Origin: Candidatus Saccharimonadota bacterium
GTDB lineage: Bacteria > Patescibacteriota > Saccharimonadia > Saccharimonadales > Saccharimonadaceae
Length of the DNA stretch: 12,843 bases
NCBI GenBank assembly: GCA_030536095.1
Contig: JAUNQQ010000015.1
Span: 2,795-15,637, forward strand
Direction of reading: 5' to 3'
Part shown: positions 1 to 7,325 of the stretch, in pieces
Numbering within the stretch: the stretch's first letter is position 1
How the letters are laid out: each line of letters starts with the position of its first letter
Made by a program: the position numbers and the translations under genes
The notes under the pieces: generated by a model
The model's database searches: none
The model's input: the letters and a program-made list of their open reading frames with translations, nothing else
What the model was told of the DNA's origin: nothing

Positions 1-19
1 TGGGGGAGAGAGGGATGGG

Positions 20-33
20 ATGTGGTATAATGG
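20..33 (+). promoter_or_regulatory. Extended -10 promoter of dnaN
   Basis: A perfect TATAAT lies at 26-31, preceded by TGG at 23-25, which makes an extended -10 (TGnTATAAT). No -35 is visible at the expected place, but only 25 bases lie upstream in the window. The 14-base string ATGTGGTATAATGG recurs exactly at 2195-2208. Transcription would start near 38, leaving a leader of about 24 nt that contains the dnaN Shine-Dalgarno sequence. Confidence 0.7.
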
Positions 34-52
34 GGGAAAGTGTTGGGTGGAA

Positions 53-58
53 AGGAGG
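53..58 (+). promoter_or_regulatory. Shine-Dalgarno sequence that sets the dnaN start
   Basis: AGGAGG lies three bases before the ATG at 62. The spacing is short, but it is the only strong ribosome-binding site here. It favours the ATG at 62 over the in-frame ATG at 20, which lies at the -10 box, upstream of the inferred transcription start. Confidence 0.65.
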
Positions 59-61
59 AAG

Positions 62-1168
62 ATGGAAATTGAGGTGCAGCAAGATAAGATGGCGAAGGCG
101 CTGAATTTGGTAAGTCGGGTGGCGATGGGGGCGAAGTCGACTTTACCGATTCTTGCGAATGTGCTGATTCGGGCAGACGAGGGGAAGGTGAGTTTGATGG
201 CGACAAATTTAGATATGGGGATTGTGGAATATGTGCCGGTGGTCAGTGCAAAAAATGGAGTGATTACAGTGCCGGCGAGAATAATTTCGGAGTTTGTGGG
301 GAATTTGCCGAGGGGAGAGACAGTGAAAATGAGTCTTTCTGGGGAGACGCTGGAAATTTCGGCGGGGAGGTATCGATCGAAGATAAATGGGGCGATTGCG
401 GATGATTTTCCAGAGATGCCGGTGGTGGATGAGAAGGATGCGGTGATTTATAAAGTGCCGGTGGAACAGTTTAAGTTGGGAATGAGTGAGGTGATTTTTG
501 CGGCGAGTGGCGATACAACGCGGCCAATGTTGACAGGGATTTGTTTTAGTACGAACGAAGGGGCGTTATATGTAGCGGGTACAGATGGATATAGGTTGGC
601 GGAGAGAAAGTTTATAGAGGGGGTAAAAAGTGATGTAAAAGCAGTAGTACCGAGGGCGACTTTACAGGAAGTGCTGCGATCATTTTCGGATGAAATGGAA
701 GAGGTGGAAATTGTATTTACGGAGACACAGGTGAGATTTCGGATGGGAGAGGTGGAAGTAGTATCGAAGTTGATTGATGGAAGTTATCCGGATTATCGAG
801 GGTTAATACCGAAGAATTTAGAGGTGGAAGTAGTGGCGGAGAAGGTGGAATTGGCGCGGATGGTGAAGATGGCGATGGTGTTTGCGCGAGAGACGAATGG
901 GGCGGTGGAATGTCGAGCGGTGAAAGAGGATCAGAAGCTGATTGTGTCGTCGCTTGCAAATGAAGCGGGGGAAAATTCGTCGGAGATGAATGTGGAGACG
1001 GATGGAGATGCGGAGATGAAGCTAATGTCAAAATATATGGCGGAGGCGATAAATGCGATTGAGGAGGGGAAGGTGAGGATTATGATGAGCGAGAAAAAGG
1101 GGCAGGCGATGGTGATGAAAAATGAGAAGAGTGATGATTATGTGCATCTCTTAATGCCGCTGAGTTAA
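62..1168 (+). CDS. dnaN: DNA polymerase III subunit beta (sliding clamp)
   Basis: This encodes the ring-shaped processivity clamp that tethers the replicative polymerase to DNA in the cytoplasm. The 368-residue product has the usual length of a three-domain bacterial clamp (E. coli 366). It aligns by eye along its whole length: an N-terminal MEIEV strand like E. coli MKFTV, then TLPILANVL, an ADDFPEMP stretch, TDGYRLAERK, a KLIDGSYPDYRGLIPKN block, and a C-terminal end in MPLS where clamps usually end MPM or MPL. The start at 62 is chosen from this alignment and the upstream AGGAGG; an in-frame ATG at 20 would add 14 residues with no counterpart. The stop is followed one base later by recF, so the two are almost certainly cotranscribed. 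The coding strand is very G-rich (GGG, GCG and GTG codons common), fitting leading-strand position near an origin; dnaA would be expected just upstream, outside the window. Confidence 0.97.
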   Translation: MEIEVQQDKMAKALNLVSRVAMGAKSTLPILANVLIRADEGKVSLMATNLDMGIVEYVPVVSAKNGVITVPARIISEFVGNLPRGETVKMSLSGETLEISAGRYRSKINGAIADDFPEMPVVDEKDAVIYKVPVEQFKLGMSEVIFAASGDTTRPMLTGICFSTNEGALYVAGTDGYRLAERKFIEGVKSDVKAVVPRATLQEVLRSFSDEMEEVEIVFTETQVRFRMGEVEVVSKLIDGSYPDYRGLIPKNLEVEVVAEKVELARMVKMAMVFARETNGAVECRAVKEDQKLIVSSLANEAGENSSEMNVETDGDAEMKLMSKYMAEAINAIEEGKVRIMMSEKKGQAMVMKNEKSDDYVHLLMPLS

Positions 1169-1169
1169 G

Positions 1170-2153
1170 ATGAGAATTATAAGAGAAATCAGACTGGAGA
1201 ATTTTCGCTGTCACGAGAATTATAAGAAAGAATTTCGGGAAGGAGTGACGGAGATTTTGGGGGAAAATGGCTGTGGAAAAACATCAGTACTAGAGGCGAT
1301 TTATGTGGCGATGCGGGGGAAAAGTTTTCGGGCGGTGGATAAAGAGATTATGAAGCGTGGTTCCCTGTTTTATCGAGTGGAAATGTTTCGGGAAAATGGT
1401 GAAAAAGTTTTGGTGAGATATGATGGGCGAAAAAAATTTCAGGTAAAAGATCGGGAGACGGCGAGATTGCCTAAGCAAGAGAAATATCCGGTGGTGCTGT
1501 TTTTGCCGGAAGATTTGCACCTGATTTCGAGTAGTCCGGCGAGGAAGCGGAAGTTTTTTGATGAGATGATTTCGCAGGGGTTGGATGGATTTTCGGGGAT
1601 TATTTCGAGATATGAGAAGACGCTGAGGCAGAGGAATGAACTACTGAAAAAAGAGGGGGTTTCGCGGGAGGAGGTTTTTTCGTGGGATGTGATGCTGGCG
1701 AAATATGGAGTGGAAATTCGGAAGGAGCGGATGAGGATGGTTAGAGAGATTAATTCCCTGTTAACGGAGACATATCGAGGGATTGCGGAGAATGAGGATA
1801 AAGTTTTTGTGGAATATGAAAGTTTTACGGCGGAGAGTAATGAGTCGGAATATTTACGGTGTCTTGAATTGGATTTTCAGAGAGATTCTCTTACGGGACA
1901 TACGAATTTTGGGGTGCATAGGGATGATTTTAATTTTATTTTTAATGGGGAGGTGGCGGACGGAAATGCGAGTAGGGGGGAGACGCGGTCGATGGTGATT
2001 GCGATGAAGTTTATTGAGGCGGGGATGCTAAGGGAGCCGGTGATTTTATTGGATGATGTTTTTTCGGAATTGGATGGTTTTAGGCAGAAGGCATTGGTGG
2101 AAAATTTTCGGAAAAACCAGGTAGTGTTGACGGCGACAGAGAAAACATTTTAA
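1170..2153 (+). CDS. recF: RecF DNA replication and repair ATPase
   Basis: RecF is an SMC-like ABC ATPase that, with RecO and RecR, loads RecA at single-strand gaps. The Walker A motif is GENGCGKTS at residues 31-39 (Lys37), after the typical RecF opening with LENFRCHENY. The ABC signature-like SRGE is at about 268-271, and Walker B with the D-loop, VILLDDVFSELD, is at about 291-302. The ATG at 1170 lies one base after the dnaN stop, so translation is probably coupled; no strong Shine-Dalgarno sequence is visible. At 327 residues the protein is somewhat shorter than the usual 350-370 (E. coli 357). It ends in VVLTATEKTF, where most RecF proteins continue with a short terminal strand. I saw no continuation of that strand in another frame downstream, so this looks like a naturally short C-terminus rather than a frameshift. 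Confidence 0.95.
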   Translation: MRIIREIRLENFRCHENYKKEFREGVTEILGENGCGKTSVLEAIYVAMRGKSFRAVDKEIMKRGSLFYRVEMFRENGEKVLVRYDGRKKFQVKDRETARLPKQEKYPVVLFLPEDLHLISSSPARKRKFFDEMISQGLDGFSGIISRYEKTLRQRNELLKKEGVSREEVFSWDVMLAKYGVEIRKERMRMVREINSLLTETYRGIAENEDKVFVEYESFTAESNESEYLRCLELDFQRDSLTGHTNFGVHRDDFNFIFNGEVADGNASRGETRSMVIAMKFIEAGMLREPVILLDDVFSELDGFRQKALVENFRKNQVVLTATEKTF

Positions 2154-2194
2154 AGTTTAGTTTCTTTGGAGTAAAATGGTTTTTTGCTGTGGAA

Positions 2195-2208
2195 ATGTGG
2201 TATAATGG
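2195..2208 (+). promoter_or_regulatory. Extended -10 promoter directly before the giant hydrolase gene
   Basis: TATAAT at 2201-2206 is preceded by TGG at 2198-2200, and the whole 14-base ATGTGGTATAATGG is identical to the dnaN promoter at 20-33. No convincing -35 hexamer is seen at 16-18 bases upstream. The -10 box ends only 8 bases before the ATG at 2215, so a start site at the usual distance (about 2213) would give an essentially leaderless mRNA. GGAG at 2207-2210 resembles a Shine-Dalgarno sequence but would lie upstream of that start site; it could serve read-through mRNA coming from recF. Confidence 0.7.
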
Positions 2209-2214
2209 AGAGGT

Positions 2215-5200
2215 ATGAAGGTCAAGAAAAATAGATTGACAGGGCTTGGGGGATTTTTGGGGAGAGTTCGAAGTAGGGAGAGTTTTAGAAGATGGAGAGC
2301 GATGGGGGCGATTGGAATGATTGGGGTGATATTATTGTCGGCGGTGGCGAATACGACGGCGGGGATTTTTGAGGTGAAAGCGATAACGAGTACGTATGAT
2401 GAAGTAAAAAGTGAGCCAGATGTGCTAGAGAGAATGGCAGATTTGGATATTTCGTATTATAGTCCGTGTAAGGGAGGGTCAGGGGCGAGTGAGAATAAAA
2501 ATTGTGGAACGCCGAGCGGGAGTGAAGTGGTATGGGTAGGCGATTCGTATACGGTAGAGGCGCAATCGATGTATAATTTGATTAGTGGAAAATTGTCAGG
2601 AGCGGATATTTATGGACAGGTAAGTAGAAATACGGCGGGGTCTCATACTGGTAATTGTAGTGATGCGGATATAGTTGGGGAAAAATTTACGGATGGGGGA
2701 AATTGTAATGTGGATGGGTTGACGGTGGTGCAGAATTTGGTGAATGATGGTAAAATGCGGAAGTATCTAGTGTTTGTTTTGGGGACGAATCCACTTGGGG
2801 CGACAGCGGATAATTTTAAGAAGTTGGCGCAGATTGTGGGCGATGGAACGAAAATTGTCCTAATGACGGCATGGACGGCGGAGGCGAATGCGGCAAGTGA
2901 ATTTGCGACGGGAAATGCAGCGGTTAAACAAGTTGCAAATGACATGGCGAATGTCGTAGTGGCGGATTGGGAAGCGGCGAGTAAGGGGAAGGAGTCGGAA
3001 TATTGGGGGGCAGGCGATTCGATGCACCCGAATGAAAAAGGATATGGAGCGTGGGTGGATACGATTACGGGGGCGTTAGGAGGATTAGGGGGAGAGTGTA
3101 GCGGAGGGGCGGGGAGCTGTTCGGAGTTGGCGACGTTGAGGAAAGCAGTATGGGATGCGGCTTCACAGGAAGATAAGGAGAGATTTAATGAGGTTGCGAT
3201 TGAAGAGAATGGTGGGTCGGTGGCGATTATTGAGGCATATCTAAATCAGATTATTTCGAAGTACGGTTCAAATGGAACGATGAGCGACTGGTTAAATGGG
3301 CAATGCAATAATTATCGGCCAACGGACTGTTCGGGTAGAACTCCAATTTCGGCGGAAAATCAGGCGGAGATTGATAAGGCGCTCGGAGGAAGTAATTATA
3401 CTGGTTTTGCGATTGGAAATTCTTCGGAAGAGGTTTCGGTTGGAAAAGTTTCTTGTGTATGGAAAGACGGGGCATGTAGAACGGATATTGATTATGACAG
3501 TTTTCAGGCGGGAGTGGCGTGTAATGTGATTTCGCCAGAAGGGGGTGAATGCTTTGGGGATGAGGGAAAAAGTGCGTGGGTGAATGAGATGAAAAGTAAA
3601 TGTGGTGGTGGAGCGACGGCAAAAAGTGATAGTTCCCTGGTGGCAGATACTGATAGTGCGAGTACGGATGGTGGGAGTATGAGTGAAGATGAAAAGGCGG
3701 AATATGTGTGGAATGCGGTGGATAAGTTTATGACGAATCATAATATAAATCTTGGTGGTGGCGAAAAGGCGGCAGTAATTGCTGGAGTTTTGGGTAATGT
3801 GATGGGCGAATCTGGGGCGGATCCATTTTCAAATGGAAGTTGCGTAGGACTATTCCAGGATTGTGGAGCACAGGCGCAGAAGACGAGAGACGCAGTAAAT
3901 GCGGCGGTGGGGGGAGATTATTGGGGGAAAACGGGCGTATCGAAAGATATTATACAGAAGGCGATTGATACTGAGGTGGAGCTAGAATTAAGCCTGAGCG
4001 GTGGGAATGATTTCTTTAGTAATTTGGATAAGCCGAGTGCGAAGAGTGGGGTGGAGGGGGCGAAGGCGTATGCGGAACTTTTCTTAGTTACGGTTGAGCG
4101 AGCGGTGGCGAGCGATGCTTGTGTTGGTGGGACGAGTGGGATTAATCCGTCGGCATTAAGTGATTCGGGTGTGATTTCATTTCAGAAAACAGTGTATAGT
4201 GGTAGTCCGGGTTGTCAGGGAGTCCCATATCAGGGGACGGAATCGCGAAGACAGCACGCGGAGACCTTTTACAATAAGCTGAAAAATGGTATAACTGGAG
4301 CGTCGAGTTCGGGGGCGAGCGGTGGGGCGTGTTGTGCTACGACGGGTGGAACGACGGCGGGTGCGGCAAGTGGAGATGTGGGGGCGTTGCAGGCAAAAGC
4401 CAAGGAGTTTGTATGGAAGGTGAGTGAACAGGCGGTGCATAGTGGAGCTTTGGATGCAAAAGAGGCGTATAAAACAGCGTGGGAGAAAAACGGTCGAAGA
4501 TCGGATGTCTCGGATTGTGGATCATATGTTTATAATCTAATGTTGGAAAGTGGTTGGGATCCGGATTTTGATCAGGTGAATGAGGGCTGGGCAAAAGGAA
4601 GTAGTAATGGAGGAATTGGGGCAGGGTTGTATGGGAATTATATGGAAAAAAGTAGTAAATGGGTGAGAGTCGATCCGATTCCGTCGAAAAAAGAAGACTG
4701 GCAACCGGGTGATGTGTTTGTGCGATCAAATGGTAGTAGTGATCATATTGGAGTTTATGTGGGTGATTTGGGAGATGATTATGGGGATGGGTTTACTGAT
4801 GCAGCATTCACTATGCATTCGCCTTTTGCGAATAGTTCAACGCAAAAAACATATTCAGGGGGCTGGTTGAATGATTATCGAGTTTATCGGAAAAGCGGAG
4901 TAGAAAACAGCGATGGGTCGAAAACGACGATAACGAAAAATGCAGTGAATACGGCGGGGGGGACGGTGGCGGATTTACAGGCGGTAGCACAGAAATATGC
5001 GTGGGGGAAAGAAAAAGCTGATGCGGCGACGACTGAGCAGAAAGCTGAATATAGAGATATCATTGCAAAAAAGTATCCCGAAGAAAAGTTGCATATGGCT
5101 GGTAATCCACGAGGAAACGACTGTGCGGCGTGGGTTAGATTTTTGATGGTGGAGAGCGGCTGGGATCCGGGAATGGCGCCAGATTCGAGATTGACAAAAA

Positions 5201-6018
5201 CTATGGATTATTGGAAAAAGAATAGTGATAAATGGAAGAAGATAGATGCGAAATCAGCTGATGATTTGCAACCAGGAGATGTTTTGGCGTATGAGGGGCA
5301 TGTTTTAGCCTATGTAGGCAAGATTAGTGGTTTTTCTGATACTGGATTTGTGTCGGCATCCAACGGTAGTAATAAGTGGGCGCCACAAGCAGATTGGGAG
5401 AAGGTGAATATGAGTAAATATGATATTTATCGAATGGAAGGGCATGCGATGGGGTCGGTAACGACGGATAATGGATGTGGAGGAAGTAGTACCACGACAA
5501 ATAACCAGAATTCCAACAATGGTTTAACCGAATCTGATGCGCAGAAAATTGTGGATGACTATAATGCAAATTATGCCACGAGTCCTGCGAAAAGTGTAGC
5601 GGACGGGCCAGCAAACTGTTTTGCATTATCAGTTTGGTGGCTAATGAAATATACGGATTTAGATTATAAAGTTTATGCCGAAAAAGGACATGCGGCGGAA
5701 TTTGTGCATAACTTGGCGACAAAACAGGGGGTGAAGTACGGGAGTGAACCACAAGTTTATTCGATATTTTCAACGGATAATTATAACTCTAGTTCGCTTG
5801 ATGGTAGTGGCGAGAAATATGGACATACGGGAATTGTGGTAGGGATTGATGGTGATATGCTGACGGTGATAGAGGCGGGAGCAGGGTTTGGAAAAGGAGT
5901 AGTAACGAAACAGGTGAAAAAGAGTGAGTTTACGAATTCGCAATATTCGGGTTATGAGTTTGCGTATATAAATGACCATATGAAGACGGATGAGCTAAAT
6001 AAGGTTTTGGGGAGATAG
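2215..6018 (+). CDS. Giant multidomain cell-wall hydrolase (SGNH, lysozyme, two NlpC/P60-type, CHAP)
   Basis: A 1267-residue exported protein. A basic N-terminus (residues 1-28) precedes one hydrophobic segment (about 29-49), a signal anchor or signal peptide. Domains in order: SGNH hydrolase, about 100-290, with GDS (Ser111), LGTN (Asn192) and DSMH (Asp268, His271); an unrecognised cysteine-rich region, about 295-465; a phage tail-type lysozyme domain, about 498-690, with candidate catalytic Glu532 in VMGES; a papain-fold NlpC/P60-CHAP-type domain, about 718-900 (Cys768, His844); a second copy, about 920-1075 (Cys970, His1029); and a CHAP domain, about 1105-1255 (Cys1135, His1204, Glu1220). 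Ser/Gly/Ala-rich linkers separate them. Expected actions are cleavage of peptidoglycan glycan strands and peptides, plus ester removal or transfer by the SGNH domain; substrates are inferred. All expected catalytic residues are present. It leads a four-gene cluster. The start at 2215 keeps the positive N-terminus; the ATG at 2302 is an alternative. Confidence 0.88.
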   Translation: MKVKKNRLTGLGGFLGRVRSRESFRRWRAMGAIGMIGVILLSAVANTTAGIFEVKAITSTYDEVKSEPDVLERMADLDISYYSPCKGGSGASENKNCGTPSGSEVVWVGDSYTVEAQSMYNLISGKLSGADIYGQVSRNTAGSHTGNCSDADIVGEKFTDGGNCNVDGLTVVQNLVNDGKMRKYLVFVLGTNPLGATADNFKKLAQIVGDGTKIVLMTAWTAEANAASEFATGNAAVKQVANDMANVVVADWEAASKGKESEYWGAGDSMHPNEKGYGAWVDTITGALGGLGGECSGGAGSCSELATLRKAVWDAASQEDKERFNEVAIEENGGSVAIIEAYLNQIISKYGSNGTMSDWLNGQCNNYRPTDCSGRTPISAENQAEIDKALGGSNYTGFAIGNSSEEVSVGKVSCVWKDGACRTDIDYDSFQAGVACNVISPEGGECFGDEGKSAWVNEMKSKCGGGATAKSDSSLVADTDSASTDGGSMSEDEKAEYVWNAVDKFMTNHNINLGGGEKAAVIAGVLGNVMGESGADPFSNGSCVGLFQDCGAQAQKTRDAVNAAVGGDYWGKTGVSKDIIQKAIDTEVELELSLSGGNDFFSNLDKPSAKSGVEGAKAYAELFLVTVERAVASDACVGGTSGINPSALSDSGVISFQKTVYSGSPGCQGVPYQGTESRRQHAETFYNKLKNGITGASSSGASGGACCATTGGTTAGAASGDVGALQAKAKEFVWKVSEQAVHSGALDAKEAYKTAWEKNGRRSDVSDCGSYVYNLMLESGWDPDFDQVNEGWAKGSSNGGIGAGLYGNYMEKSSKWVRVDPIPSKKEDWQPGDVFVRSNGSSDHIGVYVGDLGDDYGDGFTDAAFTMHSPFANSSTQKTYSGGWLNDYRVYRKSGVENSDGSKTTITKNAVNTAGGTVADLQAVAQKYAWGKEKADAATTEQKAEYRDIIAKKYPEEKLHMAGNPRGNDCAAWVRFLMVESGWDPGMAPDSRLTKTMDYWKKNSDKWKKIDAKSADDLQPGDVLAYEGHVLAYVGKISGFSDTGFVSASNGSNKWAPQADWEKVNMSKYDIYRMEGHAMGSVTTDNGCGGSSTTTNNQNSNNGLTESDAQKIVDDYNANYATSPAKSVADGPANCFALSVWWLMKYTDLDYKVYAEKGHAAEFVHNLATKQGVKYGSEPQVYSIFSTDNYNSSSLDGSGEKYGHTGIVVGIDGDMLTVIEAGAGFGKGVVTKQVKKSEFTNSQYSGYEFAYINDHMKTDELNKVLGR

Positions 6019-6022
6019 TAGG

Positions 6023-6523
6023 ATGGTGGAACTGCTGAGAATAATTCCGAAATGGTTGTGGGGAGTTTTGGGATTAGTAATTTTAGGGTTGGTGACGATT
6101 ATTGCGATAAGTAGTTTTCGTGATGAGGTTGTATCTTTTAAAAATGGTGAAGTAATAAAGGAAATGCCAGTGAGTAAAGTTCAAGATGTGAAGGAAAAAT
6201 TGCATTTGGTAGTTGAGGAGGATGTAGGGGTGGAAAAAGAGGAAAAAATAGAGGTGGAAATTCGGGATTATTCGGTTAGTTCAGAGGAAGATGGAAATGG
6301 AGTTGAGATAAAAACGGCGGGGTTTTTAGCAGATAACGAGAAATATCAGAGAAGTTATATGGTGGTTTTGAGTTGGGCGGTAGGGAGAGAAAGTTATGCG
6401 GGGATTACGACAGGGACGATGATTACTTGTCCGGATTTAGAGAAGACAAAATATCCGGAGGCAAAATGTAAGGCGATGAATGGATCGAGCTATAAAGATT
6501 ATGAGGAGAAAAATGGAAAATAG
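6023..6523 (+). CDS. Small single-pass membrane protein, unknown function
   Basis: I do not recognise a family. The 166-residue product has a short N-terminus, one membrane segment at about 11-30, then a charged Lys/Glu/Val-rich stretch and a small outer domain. The outer domain carries Cys136 and Cys149, separated by 12 residues, inside the pattern C-x-D-L-x-x-x-K-Y-x(4)-C. The downstream protein has nearly the same pattern with identical spacing, so the two are probably distant relatives with a disulfide in this module. The start lies 4 bases after the stop of the giant hydrolase, with GGAG at 6011-6014 as ribosome-binding site, so it belongs to the same transcription unit. The topology suggests an envelope partner of the hydrolase; that role is inference. 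Confidence 0.8.
   Translation: MVELLRIIPKWLWGVLGLVILGLVTIIAISSFRDEVVSFKNGEVIKEMPVSKVQDVKEKLHLVVEEDVGVEKEEKIEVEIRDYSVSSEEDGNGVEIKTAGFLADNEKYQRSYMVVLSWAVGRESYAGITTGTMITCPDLEKTKYPEAKCKAMNGSSYKDYEEKNGK
6503..6508 (+). promoter_or_regulatory. Shine-Dalgarno sequence that sets the start at 6513
   Basis: GAGGAG lies four bases before the ATG at 6513. It supports that start over the in-frame ATG codons at 6480 and 6501, which lie inside the preceding gene and lack a ribosome-binding site. Confidence 0.65.
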
Positions 6524-7325
6524 TGCGGATGAGGTAATGAGAAAGAAGTTAGTGGTGATTGGGGCGGGATTTGTGCTGTTTGTTGTGGTGATAATTTTAA
6601 TGTGGATACTATCGAATATTCCACATCATACAGCGAATGTGAATACGGTGAATGCGGATGATGTGGTGAGCGGGACGGAGTTGTCGGATAAGAATTTGGC
6701 GGATTTGGAGAGAGGGTTACGGGAGTTATTGGAGGGATATTATAGTGACAAAAGTGAGATAAATGGAAAATTGACGATGACGGTGAGGCCGGAGACGGTG
6801 GTGGTGGATGAGAATAAGGTGGCGAATTTTATCGTAGATGTGGAGGAGTTGAGATTGAGTTATAGAGTGATGATGAATCTGGGAATTGAAAATTCGGCGA
6901 CATTTTGGTGTGCGGAATTAAATGAAATGAAATATAAGGATACGCTTTGTGTGGGGTACGAGGGGGTGTCGACGATTGAGTCGGTATTTGGGGCAGCATT
7001 GCCAATTCGAGGAGCGTATGTGGAGCAGATGGGGATGGCGCTTGAAGATAGGGCGATTGATACAAAGGAGAAAAATTATAAAATGGGATGGGAGATGCGG
7101 GGGAGTACAATTGAGCGGGGGGAGAATGAAAATCCGGATGGGTCGGCGCGGCCGTATCTGATAATTACAGCGGAGACTTGTGGGGAGGATGAGAAATATA
7201 TTGAGGCGGCGAAGGATTATGTTGATACGTTTATAAAAGAGGCAGGGGCGGAAAACGCGGATGGAGGTTATGACGGGGTGACGAGCGAAATATTTAATTA
7301 TAGGGTGGAATGTAAAAATGGATAA
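6513..7325 (+). CDS. Single-pass membrane protein with two cysteine-paired modules, unknown function
   Basis: A 270-residue protein of no family I recognise. One membrane segment lies at about 13-33 and the rest should be outside the cytoplasm. The first outer module contains Cys133 and Cys146, 12 residues apart, in C-x-E-L-x-x-x-K-Y-x(4)-C, matching the preceding gene's protein. The second module, near the C-terminus, has ITAETC (Cys223) and ends in YRVEC (Cys267). The next gene's protein has a similar C-terminal layout (ELSTC ... YFWC). This protein therefore seems to share one module with each neighbour. The start at 6513 is chosen for its GAGGAG site and gives an 11-base overlap with the preceding gene; an upstream in-frame ATG at 6480 would add 11 residues. 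The stop overlaps the next gene by 8 bases, which implies coupled translation. Confidence 0.8.
   Translation: MENSADEVMRKKLVVIGAGFVLFVVVIILMWILSNIPHHTANVNTVNADDVVSGTELSDKNLADLERGLRELLEGYYSDKSEINGKLTMTVRPETVVVDENKVANFIVDVEELRLSYRVMMNLGIENSATFWCAELNEMKYKDTLCVGYEGVSTIESVFGAALPIRGAYVEQMGMALEDRAIDTKEKNYKMGWEMRGSTIERGENENPDGSARPYLIITAETCGEDEKYIEAAKDYVDTFIKEAGAENADGGYDGVTSEIFNYRVECKNG

Noticed and set aside
2154..2194. Terminator after recF
   Set aside because: There is a T-run at 2180-2185 but no stem before it, so no intrinsic terminator is called and read-through into the hydrolase gene remains possible.
3251..3741. Long minus-strand reading frames opposite the hydrolase gene
   Set aside because: They arise because the G-rich coding strand rarely gives stop codons on its complement. 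Their products are His/Ser/Pro-rich with no domain.
5560..5565. TATAAT inside the hydrolase gene
   Set aside because: It has no TG extension or -35 and no gene starts at a suitable distance; it is coding sequence for Asp-Tyr-Asn.
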